A stretch of 64,000 nucleotides of DNA from Candidatus Poribacteria bacterium (lineage in GTDB: Bacteria > Poribacteria > WGA-4E > WGA-3G): NCBI GenBank assembly GCA_022822085.1, contig JAJECK010000127.1, positions 1 through 64,000 of the forward strand, given 5' to 3'. A program made the position numbers and the translations under genes. Below, piece after piece: positions 7,501 through 15,306 of this stretch. The notes under the pieces were generated by a model. It ran no database searches. It had not been told where the DNA came from and saw nothing but the letters and a program-made list of their open reading frames with translations. Numbering within the stretch: position 1 is the stretch's first letter; each line of letters starts with the position of its first letter.

Positions 7501-10017
7501 ATGAATTACGCCAACGTCGCTTTTCCTATCGCAGTCAACCGCCTATTCACCTACTCCGTTCCCAAACATTTAGATGCAATTGTGCAACCCGGTATGCGAG
7601 TTCTCGCCTCTTTTCATAATAGCAGTCAGGAAGGCGTTGTCGTTGAACGGACAGGGACAACCGATTTATCTGCCGATAAGATTAAGAACATCTCCGAATG
7701 TCTTGATGATGTACCGACTTACTCTGATGAGTTGCTTGTCCTGACCAAATGGATGGCAGACTACTATCTCACTTCATGGGGGAACGCGCTGTTTTGTGCT
7801 GTTCCTGCTGCTGTGCGCAACCAGAAACAGCAAGTCGTGAAACTACTTCCTGAATACACACCGCCCACAGGTAAGGTGCAAAAAGAGATTGTCGCACATT
7901 TGGAAGCAGAGGATGTGCTTACTCCCAATCAACTTGCCCGACGCGTTGGTAAAAGTAACGCACAACTACGTCGAACCATCACGGCACTACGTGAAAAAGG
8001 TATTATTGAGGTCATCGTCAGTCACAAGCCAAAAGCCACTACGCAATTTACCAATGTTGCTACATTAGCCGGACCAGAAACTGATATTGTGAACGAGATC
8101 GCTGAATTGACTACAGGTGGAGATGGATACGAAAAAGCAACTCATGAGAAGAAACAACAAACCACACATGCAGCTGCTGTCAAACATGCCGAAATCCTTC
8201 AAATACTCCTTGACGAGGGTGGTTCATTAGCAACAAACGAACTTACCAAACGTGTAAAAACAGGTCCTTCACTACTTCGCACTCTTGAAAGACGTGGACT
8301 CATAAGTATCTCTCGTGCTGAAGCAATCCGCAATCCGCTCAGTAGTCAACATGTCGTACCCACACCACCCCATGACCTTAATTCAGTGCAATCCGAGGCA
8401 TTTGTAGAAATACTGAAAGGACTTCAGGCGGAAGAAAGATCGCAACAAGGTTACCTACTTCACGGCGTTACGGGTAGCGGTAAAACAGAAGTTTATATGC
8501 AGGCAATTACGCATATCCTTGAAAGCGGTAAGTCAGTTATAGTGCTTGTTCCAGAGATTTCACTCACACCGCAAACTACATCAAGGTTTATTGGTCGCTT
8601 CGGTGAGCGAGTTGCACTACTGCACAGTCGGCTGAGTGCTGGTGAACGTTATGACCAATGGCATCGCATCCACAAAGGAGAGGCAGATATTGTTATCGGT
8701 CCTCGATCCGCCATTTTTGCCCCAGTCCAACGACTCGGTTTATTGATTATTGATGAAGAACATTCAGATTCGTATAAATCGGATACTGCCCCACGTTACC
8801 ATGCCCGTGAGGTTGCACGCAAACGTTGTGAACTGGCAAACTGTCCGTTAATCCTCGGTAGCGCAACACCATCCCTTGAGAGTTATTATTCCGCACAAAA
8901 CGACACCTATAAACTGCTGAGTCTGCCCTCCCGTGTGTTAGATAGAAAGATGCCAGAAGTCCATATCGTTGACATGCGAGAGGAACTAAAAAAGGGCAAC
9001 CGCACAATCTTTTCCGAACGCCTCAGACACACGATTGGGGAAAAATTGGAAAAACAGGAGCAGACTATTCTATTTCTAAATAGACGCGGACATTCCAGTT
9101 ATGTTTTCTGTCGCACATGTGGTTATGTAGAGAGATGTACAAACTGCTCTATTTCATTGACATTTCACTTTGAAACGAAAAGGATGGTATGTCATCACTG
9201 CGGACATCAGCGTGATACACACGCCGCTTGTCCTGAATGCAACGGCACTGCGATTGACTATTTTGGTCGTAGAGGGTTCGGAACAGAAACAGTTGAACAA
9301 GAGGTGCGAAAATCGTTCCCAACTGCAAACATCCAAAGATTTGATGCAGACTCTACTGCACGAAAAAACGCACATCAACAGATTTTAGATGCTTTTGAAA
9401 GACAAGAAATTGATATCCTCATCGGGACACAGATGGTAGCTAAAGGGTTAGATTTTCCCAACGTGACGCTTGTCGGGGTTGTCGTTGCTGATACTGCTTT
9501 GAATTTACCCGACTTTCGCGCAAGTGAACAGACGTTTAGTCTCCTCACACAAGTTGCCGGACGTTCTGGACGTGCAGAATCCGCCGGTGAGGTTATCGTC
9601 CAAACCTATATGCCTGACCACTACTGCATTTCATCTGTCAAGAAACACGACTACATCGGTTTTTATCAACAAGAGATAGAAGCACGGAGTGGCTTACAAT
9701 ATCCGCCCTTCAGCCATGTTGCGAGACTTTTGCTGCGTGGTGAGGATGAAAAAGGGGTTATTGATGCTTCGCAATCTGTCAACGATCATCTGCTAACCTT
9801 ACAAAATGAACACTTTCCAGAGGTGAAAATCTTAGGTCCCGCACCTGCCCCACTTTCAAAAATAGATGGTAAATACCGATGGCATTTCCTGATCCGATGT
9901 CAGAACGTAGACAAAATTAGTCAACTGCTACAACGGTTGAACGAAGAACCACCAGCAGTATTAAAATCAAGCTTAATTGAATATATTGTAGACATTGACC
10001 CAACAAATACGCTATAA
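7501..10017 (+). CDS. priA: Primosomal protein N' (replication restart helicase)
   Basis: PriA is a 3'-to-5' DNA helicase that reloads the replisome at stalled forks. Counting from the ATG at 7501, the Walker A motif GVTGSGKT is at 322-329 and the DEEH box at 418-421. A zinc-binding region with paired CxxC motifs (CRTC, CTNC, CHHC, CPEC) lies around 537-583, and helicase motifs TQMVAKGLDFPNVT and AGRSGRAE follow. An upstream in-frame GTG at 7459 would add 14 residues. The ATG is preferred because MNYANVAFPIAVNRLFTYSVP aligns with the usual PriA N-terminus. The linker before the helicase, about residues 130-280, looks like two winged-helix repeats. Confidence 0.95.
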   Translation: MNYANVAFPIAVNRLFTYSVPKHLDAIVQPGMRVLASFHNSSQEGVVVERTGTTDLSADKIKNISECLDDVPTYSDELLVLTKWMADYYLTSWGNALFCAVPAAVRNQKQQVVKLLPEYTPPTGKVQKEIVAHLEAEDVLTPNQLARRVGKSNAQLRRTITALREKGIIEVIVSHKPKATTQFTNVATLAGPETDIVNEIAELTTGGDGYEKATHEKKQQTTHAAAVKHAEILQILLDEGGSLATNELTKRVKTGPSLLRTLERRGLISISRAEAIRNPLSSQHVVPTPPHDLNSVQSEAFVEILKGLQAEERSQQGYLLHGVTGSGKTEVYMQAITHILESGKSVIVLVPEISLTPQTTSRFIGRFGERVALLHSRLSAGERYDQWHRIHKGEADIVIGPRSAIFAPVQRLGLLIIDEEHSDSYKSDTAPRYHAREVARKRCELANCPLILGSATPSLESYYSAQNDTYKLLSLPSRVLDRKMPEVHIVDMREELKKGNRTIFSERLRHTIGEKLEKQEQTILFLNRRGHSSYVFCRTCGYVERCTNCSISLTFHFETKRMVCHHCGHQRDTHAACPECNGTAIDYFGRRGFGTETVEQEVRKSFPTANIQRFDADSTARKNAHQQILDAFERQEIDILIGTQMVAKGLDFPNVTLVGVVVADTALNLPDFRASEQTFSLLTQVAGRSGRAESAGEVIVQTYMPDHYCISSVKKHDYIGFYQQEIEARSGLQYPPFSHVARLLLRGEDEKGVIDASQSVNDHLLTLQNEHFPEVKILGPAPAPLSKIDGKYRWHFLIRCQNVDKISQLLQRLNEEPPAVLKSSLIEYIVDIDPTNTL

Positions 10018-10084
10018 TACTTACTTAATCTGATATGTAGGAAAATAAGAATCGCCTACACTGAATTAAAGGAATAAATCATAT

Positions 10085-11041
10085 ATGGGCAACCGGATAT
10101 TTGAGAAACTTGCTGATACAGACTTGATTGCACAGAGTCCTATTCTCGTTTTCGCTGCTGACCCACTTGCTTCAGCAGGAATAAAAGGACTTGGACAAGT
10201 GCAACACCCAAAACCGCACTATCGTACGCATGGAGAGTTTTTGCAACTTCAACGTGACCTCGTTGCAGATGGGCAGCTGGACGGACTTCTGATGACCCCG
10301 GCAGATGCTGAGACCCTCGCGCTGGACGAAAACTTGTTTGAGAACACGCCAATCACCCCGATTGTTCGTATGAACTCTGAAACCGCTATCTGGAATCCGA
10401 GATTTGGTGTCTATACCTCAAGACCATCAATGCCGTTTCAAACAGTCTTTCCTGAAGACATGCAACGTTATTGTGAAACGCTTGTCGGTCCGGCATTGGA
10501 TTGCCGTGTCAATCTCGGATTATACTCAATCACCCTCAACAATGACCCACTTGTAGACGAGAAAATGCTGCAGGCTTACGTGCAATTTGCACATGTTGTG
10601 GGAGAAATTGAAGGGTTTGATCATCTGTTAGAGGTGTTTCTGCCGAATGTAAAAATGCCGGGAATGGATGAGGAAAAACGCGGTATGTATGTTGCTGATT
10701 CTATTGTCCGCACGATGAGCTATCTCCGCAAACACCAACGTCCGCGTTTCATCAAAACTGCATACACAACTGCCGATGTTTGGACAGAGTTATGCCAATT
10801 TGATACGACGCTCGTTATCGGTGCTTTGGGTGGACCGCGGCAAAATGCACGTAGCACTTTTGCTTTAGCACATAACGTTGTGCAGAACGGTGGACGCGCT
10901 ATATTGTTCGGTCGCACAATCTTTGGTGAAGATGATCCGATCAGTTTCGTGCAATGTCTACGGCGCGTGCTTGATGGAGAATCTGACCCGCAAACTGCAC
11001 ATGCAGATTATCAGAAAAACCTAAGAACTCAGATATCTTAA
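10085..11041 (+). CDS. Conserved protein, possible class I aldolase-like TIM barrel
   Basis: I do not firmly recognise this 318-residue soluble protein. It has no signal peptide and no membrane segments. Scattered features resemble DeoC/FbaB/LacD-type barrels: MTPADAET and VRMNSETAIW in the first half, FIKTAYTT (a possible Schiff-base-lysine strand), VIGALGGPRQN, then VQNGGRAILFGRTIFGEDDP, which looks like a phosphate-binding end of a barrel. A sugar or phospho-sugar lyase role would be consistent but is unproven. AAAGGA lies before the ATG. A GC-containing inverted repeat TGTAGG...CCTACA sits in the 67-base gap after priA. Confidence 0.45.
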   Translation: MGNRIFEKLADTDLIAQSPILVFAADPLASAGIKGLGQVQHPKPHYRTHGEFLQLQRDLVADGQLDGLLMTPADAETLALDENLFENTPITPIVRMNSETAIWNPRFGVYTSRPSMPFQTVFPEDMQRYCETLVGPALDCRVNLGLYSITLNNDPLVDEKMLQAYVQFAHVVGEIEGFDHLLEVFLPNVKMPGMDEEKRGMYVADSIVRTMSYLRKHQRPRFIKTAYTTADVWTELCQFDTTLVIGALGGPRQNARSTFALAHNVVQNGGRAILFGRTIFGEDDPISFVQCLRRVLDGESDPQTAHADYQKNLRTQIS

Positions 11042-11052
11042 CTTATAGTCTT

Positions 11053-11135
11053 GTAGGTTGGATTGGGGGACGAAATCTAACATCTTTGATTGATAGAGGA
11101 CTGCATGTTGGGGTTCGTCCCTCAACTCAACCTAC
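11053..11135. repeat. Long imperfect inverted repeat
   Basis: GTAGGTTG (11053-11060) with GGGACGAA just inside is mirrored by TTCGTCCC and CAACCTAC (11128-11135). Similar text, GTTGGGTTTCGTTCCTCAACC, occurs once near 27990. It fills most of the gap between the two flanking genes and could fold as a terminator-like structure, although there is no T-run. Confidence 0.5.
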
Positions 11136-11181
11136 CAATTATTGTTGACACTTTTACCCGACCTACGATTCAGAAAATCCT

Positions 11182-12435
11182 GTGAATTCCGAAAAACCGC
11201 GAGTCCTTCTCCTTCTTCCGACACGCACCTACCGTGCAACTGACTTCCTTGATGCAGCACTAAAACTTGACGTAGAGGTCGTTGTTGCATCCGAAGAACC
11301 TGCGACCACAGCGGAGTTATCCCCGAAAGATACCTTAGTCCTTGACTTTCGCTATCCGACCATCGCAACACAAAAGATTGTTGAATACGCTGATACACAC
11401 CCTATCGCTGCTATTATCGGTGTTGATGATGATACCACGATGGTCGCAACCACCGCATCCGTAGCACTTGGTCTTCCGCACAACCCGATATCCTCTGCTA
11501 AAGCCACACGCGATAAATATCTCCTACGACAAACCTTGGCAAAACAAGGGATTCCTGTTCCAACCTACAAATGCTTTGCACTTAGTGAAAATATAGAAGA
11601 GATAAGCACACAAGGCAATTATCCATGTGTTCTCAAACCACTCTCCCTGTCTGCGAGTCGCGGTGTCATCCGCGCAGACAATCCAGAACAATTTACAAAG
11701 GCTTTCCAACGCATCACAAAACTTCTTAACAAAGTAAAGGAGTCCAAAGAAACAGAGGCGGAAAGCAATCAGTTTCAACATCTTTTAGTTGAGGATTACA
11801 TCCCGGGTATAGAGGTGGCATTGGAAGGTATCCTCATCAATGGAGCACTAAAAACACTTGCGCTCTTTGACAAACCCGATCCGCTTGAGGGTCCCTTTTT
11901 TGAGGAGACGTTATACATCACACCATCACGTTTGTCAGCTGAGATTCAAGATGATCTGCATTGTGCTACAGCAGGTGCTGCCACTGCTATCGGACTTCAA
12001 CACGGCCCTGTCCATGCGGAGCTACGGTATAATGAACAAGGGGCATTTATGATTGAAATTGCCGCACGCACAATCGGTGGACTATGTTCTCGAACATTAC
12101 GATTTGGCACTGGTATGTCTCTTGAGGAAGTGGTTATCCGGCATGCAATTGGTTATCCGGTAGAGACCTTCAACAGAGAAAAACAGGCAGCAGGTGTTAT
12201 GATGATACCTGTTCCAAAGGCTGGTATCTTGGGTGAAGTGCGTGGAAAAAAGAAGGCTCGCAATGTTAACGGAATTGAGGAGGTAAATATCACGATTCCT
12301 GTAGGTGGGGAGGTAGTGCCTTTACCTGAAGGTGATAAATATCTCGGTTTTATTTTTGCCCGTGCCGAGACACCAGAAGCGGTAGAAGCATCCTTACGTG
12401 AAGCACATCAACTATTGGAATTTGTAATATTGTAA
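11182..12435 (+). CDS. ATP-grasp ligase/carboxylase-like enzyme
   Basis: This is a 417-residue ATP-grasp protein. The N-terminal preATP-grasp segment RVLLLLPTRTYRATDFLDAA is followed by the nucleotide-binding strands PCVLKPLSLSASRGVI and LLVEDYIPGIEVALEG, and by the metal-site segment FMIEIAARTIGGLCSRTLRF. That last segment resembles L-amino-acid ligases and biotin-carboxylase-like ligases that join a carboxylate to an amine or thiol. The substrate cannot be read from sequence. The start is a GTG with no strong ribosome-binding site. Its neighbours give no pathway context. Confidence 0.7.
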   Translation: MNSEKPRVLLLLPTRTYRATDFLDAALKLDVEVVVASEEPATTAELSPKDTLVLDFRYPTIATQKIVEYADTHPIAAIIGVDDDTTMVATTASVALGLPHNPISSAKATRDKYLLRQTLAKQGIPVPTYKCFALSENIEEISTQGNYPCVLKPLSLSASRGVIRADNPEQFTKAFQRITKLLNKVKESKETEAESNQFQHLLVEDYIPGIEVALEGILINGALKTLALFDKPDPLEGPFFEETLYITPSRLSAEIQDDLHCATAGAATAIGLQHGPVHAELRYNEQGAFMIEIAARTIGGLCSRTLRFGTGMSLEEVVIRHAIGYPVETFNREKQAAGVMMIPVPKAGILGEVRGKKKARNVNGIEEVNITIPVGGEVVPLPEGDKYLGFIFARAETPEAVEASLREAHQLLEFVIL

Positions 12436-12541
12436 CATAAAGACCTCGTGCCTCAAAGTGGTAAAATGGTATGACAAAACATGAGTGTCTTCCCGATAGT
12501 ACGTCAAAGTCCTGTTTTTTCGGTCCCCTGCACTTTTCACA

Positions 12542-12571
12542 TTGACATTTTTCTCCTTCCCAATATATAAT
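12542..12571 (+). promoter_or_regulatory. Consensus promoter giving a leaderless transcript
   Basis: Perfect TTGACA (12542-12547) and TATAAT (12566-12571) hexamers are 18 bases apart. The ATG of the following gene is at 12578, six bases after the -10 box, exactly where transcription should begin. No ribosome-binding site is present. Confidence 0.8.
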
Positions 12572-12577
12572 ACTTCT

Positions 12578-13453
12578 ATGGCACAAGATTATGATAATAT
12601 GGGAAAAAATTTATGGACAGATCACGCCGACGACCTTTCAAAATTCGTACTTGACGTTGACGATGTTGAAGTACTTGAGCATCTTGACACCGAACAACAG
12701 ACTGTCATCGCGAGGCACACTGACATCACAAAGCGCGTCCGAATCAACAAACACGAAGCGATTTTACACGTCGAATTGCAACTCGGCGAGAGCACTGACA
12801 AACCGATGTGGGCAAGAAACGCACAATATCAGGGATACCTCGTCGGTAAATACCAGATGCCTGTCTATTCTAATGTCATCTATTTCCATCCTAATGCCGG
12901 TAGGATAGACCCAGGCGGATACGCCTACAAGCGGAACGGATACGAACACGTCAATCGCTATAAGGTGGTCCGGCTTAGTGAAATAGAAGGACAAGCGATT
13001 TTAGAGATGCAGGCACCAGGACTTCTGCCCTTCACGCCGCTCATGAAACCGCCAGCAGGGATGGACCTTGAACACTGGTTACAACAGTGCGTTGATGCAA
13101 CGCGTTCCATCCCTGTAGATCAGCAGACACAAGCAGAACTACTTTATGGAATCTACCTTTTTGGTGGGATAGTCTATAATTCTGAGTTGTTGGAACGACT
13201 CATATCGGAGGGACTAATGCAAGAATCTAAAACTTACCAACTTCTATATGAAAAATTAAGTAAAAGGCTTGTCAGAGAGAACACTATAGAAAACACTTTG
13301 GCTCTGCTTGAAAGGCGATTCGCTGCAGATGCAGTGCGCGCCCTAATACCAGCACTCCAAAGCATTACCGATTTACAAAAACTTCAGCAGCTGCTTCTTG
13401 AAGCTGCTGAAGTGCAAAACATTGAAGCATTTGCACAAATGCTAAATGAATAA
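12578..13453 (+). CDS. Rpn/PD-(D/E)XK-type nuclease-like protein
   Basis: A 291-residue protein resembling the Rpn family of recombination-promoting nucleases and PD-(D/E)XK transposase-like proteins. The segment ILHVELQLGES carries the ExQ motif of that fold, and an acidic stretch LDVDDVEVLEHLD precedes it. The C-terminal third is helical (YEKLSKRLVRENTIENTLALL ... AQMLNE pattern) and is duplicated just downstream. The ATG at 12578 is preferred to an upstream TTG (12542) because that TTG lies within the -35 box. Such genes are often mobile and multicopy. Catalytic competence is not established. Confidence 0.65.
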   Translation: MAQDYDNMGKNLWTDHADDLSKFVLDVDDVEVLEHLDTEQQTVIARHTDITKRVRINKHEAILHVELQLGESTDKPMWARNAQYQGYLVGKYQMPVYSNVIYFHPNAGRIDPGGYAYKRNGYEHVNRYKVVRLSEIEGQAILEMQAPGLLPFTPLMKPPAGMDLEHWLQQCVDATRSIPVDQQTQAELLYGIYLFGGIVYNSELLERLISEGLMQESKTYQLLYEKLSKRLVRENTIENTLALLERRFAADAVRALIPALQSITDLQKLQQLLLEAAEVQNIEAFAQMLNE

Positions 13454-13523
13454 AGGCACACGGTAACAACCGCACAGACTCCGCGAATGTCAATCATAGG
13501 CAAATACTTTATCGGATGGCCCT

Positions 13524-13760
13524 ATGCAAGAATCTAAAACTTACCAACTTCTATATGAAAAATTAAGTAAAAGGCTTGTCAGAGAGAACACCATAGAAAA
13601 CACTTTGGCTCTGCTTGAAAGGCGATTCGCTGCAGATGCAGTGCGTGCCCTAATACCAGCACTTCAAAGCGTTACCGATTTACAAAAACTTCAGCAGCTG
13701 CATCTTGAAGCTGCTGAGGTGCAAAACATTGAAGCATTTGCACAAATGCTAAATGAATAG
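13524..13760 (+). pseudogene. Duplicated C-terminal fragment of the Rpn-like gene
   Basis: About 240 bases starting near 13522 repeat 13215-13454 almost perfectly, at an offset of 307 bases. Only a few substitutions are seen, for example Ile/Val and Leu/His in the two translations. The copy begins with an internal ATG, keeps the reading frame and ends at the same stop position, giving 78 residues. No ribosome-binding site precedes it. It could be a dead tandem-duplication product or a separately expressed C-terminal domain. The short divergence says the duplication is recent or kept identical by recombination. Confidence 0.7.
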
Positions 13761-13921
13761 AAACACCTAATAAGGACATTCACAGCGAACGGTACAATGC
13801 TGCAAGGACGGTGGGTCCAGTTATTGTCTTGTTTTCTTGTTAGAGGGTTTACACCTTTGATTTCCTTATGACAAAATATTAAACCCTCGACAAAGGAATT
13901 TGATCTTTTATATTTAGGACT

Positions 13922-13971
13922 TACGCATTTCCTCTTGAAGTCCACTTGATAAGGGGAATTTAAGGGGTTAA
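13922..13971. repeat. Short dispersed sequence shared with 23377-23417
   Basis: The text CTTGATAAGGGGAATTTAAGGGG resembles CTGATAAGGGGGATTTAGGGGG inside the element at 23340-23487, with similar flanks (AAGTCC(C)AC). This marks a dispersed intergenic repeat. Confidence 0.4.
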
Positions 13972-14006
13972 AACACTGATTGATAAACATTTAGGAGGAT
14001 AATTCA

Positions 14007-14246
14007 ATGCAAATCTTACCTGTTTATAGGGAAATCATTGATTTTATCGCTGCTGGAACAACTCCGCAAAATCTTGTAGACTTTAATCCTTCTGAAGAGG
14101 CGAAAGAACGAATCGCAGATCTGATTCATCGTGAAAAGACAACTGGATTGACAGATGAAGAAACAGCAGAACTCAATCACTGTCTGCAGCTTGAGCACCT
14201 AATGCGCCTTGCCAAATCACGCGCAAGACACTATTTGAAAGAATGA
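14007..14246 (+). CDS. Small protein paired with HNH endonuclease
   Basis: A 79-residue, acidic, helical protein with the segment LVDFNPSEEAKERIADLIHR and a C-terminal basic helix (LAKSRARHYLKE). I recognise the pattern of small ORFs that sit directly before HNH endonuclease genes. Here its TGA overlaps the ATG of an HNH-like reading frame, which is truncated. TTAGGAGG lies upstream at a good distance. The molecular role is unknown. It may be an accessory or immunity partner of the nuclease. Confidence 0.6.
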   Translation: MQILPVYREIIDFIAAGTTPQNLVDFNPSEEAKERIADLIHREKTTGLTDEETAELNHCLQLEHLMRLAKSRARHYLKE

Positions 14247-14371
14247 GTAAAACCTATGTTTCTATTGCGCTAAGACAGTTAGTCAGCACACGTGCAAATG
14301 GAATATGTGAATATTGTCTTATCCACAAAGAAGACACCTATTTTAGTCCCGTCCGGACGATATGTTTATAG
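14243..14371 (+). pseudogene. Truncated HNH endonuclease N-terminus
   Basis: From the overlapping ATG, the frame reads SIALRQLVSTRANGICEYCL and IHKEDTYF, then runs into a repeat and stops after 42 codons. R-x-x-CEYC followed by HKEDTYF is the beginning of the zinc-ribbon/HNH fold seen in many HNH nucleases. The His-Asn-His residues, which should follow, are missing. The break coincides exactly with the first TAGTCCC repeat at 14343, so the gene was truncated by insertion or deletion at that repeat. Confidence 0.7.
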
Positions 14372-14516
14372 AAAATGGTTGTCCACGGCCGCTTTAGTCC
14401 TGACCGGACGATATGTTTATAGAGGACGAATTTCCTACAGCTCTTAGTCCCATCCGAACGATATCTGCATACCAATAACAGATCCATAAACATACCGTCC
14501 CTATGGGACTGAAAAG
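14343..14516. repeat. TAGTCCC repeat cluster (three direct, one inverted copy)
   Basis: The unit TTTAGTCCCGTCCGGACGAT, followed by ATGTTTATAG, recurs near 14343, 14394 and 14445. A reverse-oriented copy (CCATAAACATACCGTCCC, then TATGGGACT) occupies about 14487-14515. Each unit holds a small palindrome around GTCCGGAC. A related TTTAGTCCCTACGGGACT occurs at 56729-56746. Confidence 0.75.
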
Positions 14517-14542
14517 CGTTACGCATCCCCCAATTGTTGAGT

Positions 14543-14692
14543 TATAGTAAAATCCGAAAATATGTTCATATTTCAATGAACAACAATCCCCTCACATTCG
14601 CGCTGGCGAGGCGGGGAATGCCTTAATGGCATTCATACCGTTGATTTCTTCCTAACCTCGCCAATGTACAGGTAATTGTGGTTTTTACTATA
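14543..14692. mobile_element. MITE-like element, family A copy 2
   Basis: The left end TATAGTAAAATCC (14543-14555) and right end GGTTTTTACTATA (14680-14692) bound 150 bases. The core again contains a CTGGCGAGG ... CCTAACCTCG palindrome, here widened by a segment with GAATGCCTTAATGGCATTC, itself a hairpin. It is non-coding. Confidence 0.75.
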
Positions 14693-14778
14693 AAACAAAA
14701 TAGCCTTGATTTTTCACAAACCAATTTATATTGAAAGCTTTGTTTGTTTGATATATAATATCATTATATATCTACAAA

Positions 14779-15141
14779 TTAAATGTATATATTCAAATAT
14801 ATATGTCTTAAAATGATATTAAGGTTAAAGTTAGTGAGTTTCAAATAATTTGAGATGTGAAATTTGTAGGCGAGATCTATGCGCTGAGTGGGAACTTTTT
14901 TCGCTAAAGCGATATGTTTGCTGGTGGGTTCTTCTGCGGCACCTGCTTCGTAGCAGATTTGACCTGATGTCAGGTGGACATTCGCCTGTTGTTCAAAGTA
15001 GGTAGAAATCTGTTTGTAGTAGGCTTCAGCAACGAGAAGCATCAGATTAAAGACTGCTGAAATCTTCTGAATAATAGCGGCTCTGGCATTCTTGGATTCG
15101 AGCTGGTTGGGACCGTAGGCGGTATCCTGCTTGCGGTTCAT
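14779..15141 (-). pseudogene. N-terminal remnant of a DUF1670-like protein
   Basis: The frame begins MNRKQDTAYGPNQLESKNAR after a GGAGGT ribosome-binding site (the ATG four codons upstream lies before that site and is not preferred). The segments YGPNQLESK, EAYYKQISTYF and GQICYEAGAAEEPTSKHIALA resemble DUF1670 proteins, which occur in multicopy, transposase-like gene families. After about residue 100 the sequence becomes AT-rich, low-complexity and family-unlike, and stops soon after. The normal protein is several hundred residues long. I read this as a decayed mobile-gene remnant with moderate confidence. Confidence 0.5.
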
Positions 15142-15306
15142 ATTGACCTCCATGAATAGATTATTAATGATTCAAGGACATCTACTCGTTAGTTGAACTC
15201 ATACTAATAGGATAACTCAGGAGGTCATTTGATACAAACTATAAGTAATTTTTACATAATCGTAGGACAATACATAATTTACCGCAAAACTGAAAAGGAA
15301 CAATAC

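Noticed and set aside
14343-14516. CRISPR array
   Set aside because: Units are few, degenerate, palindromic and include an inverted copy, with no constant spacer length and no cas genes.
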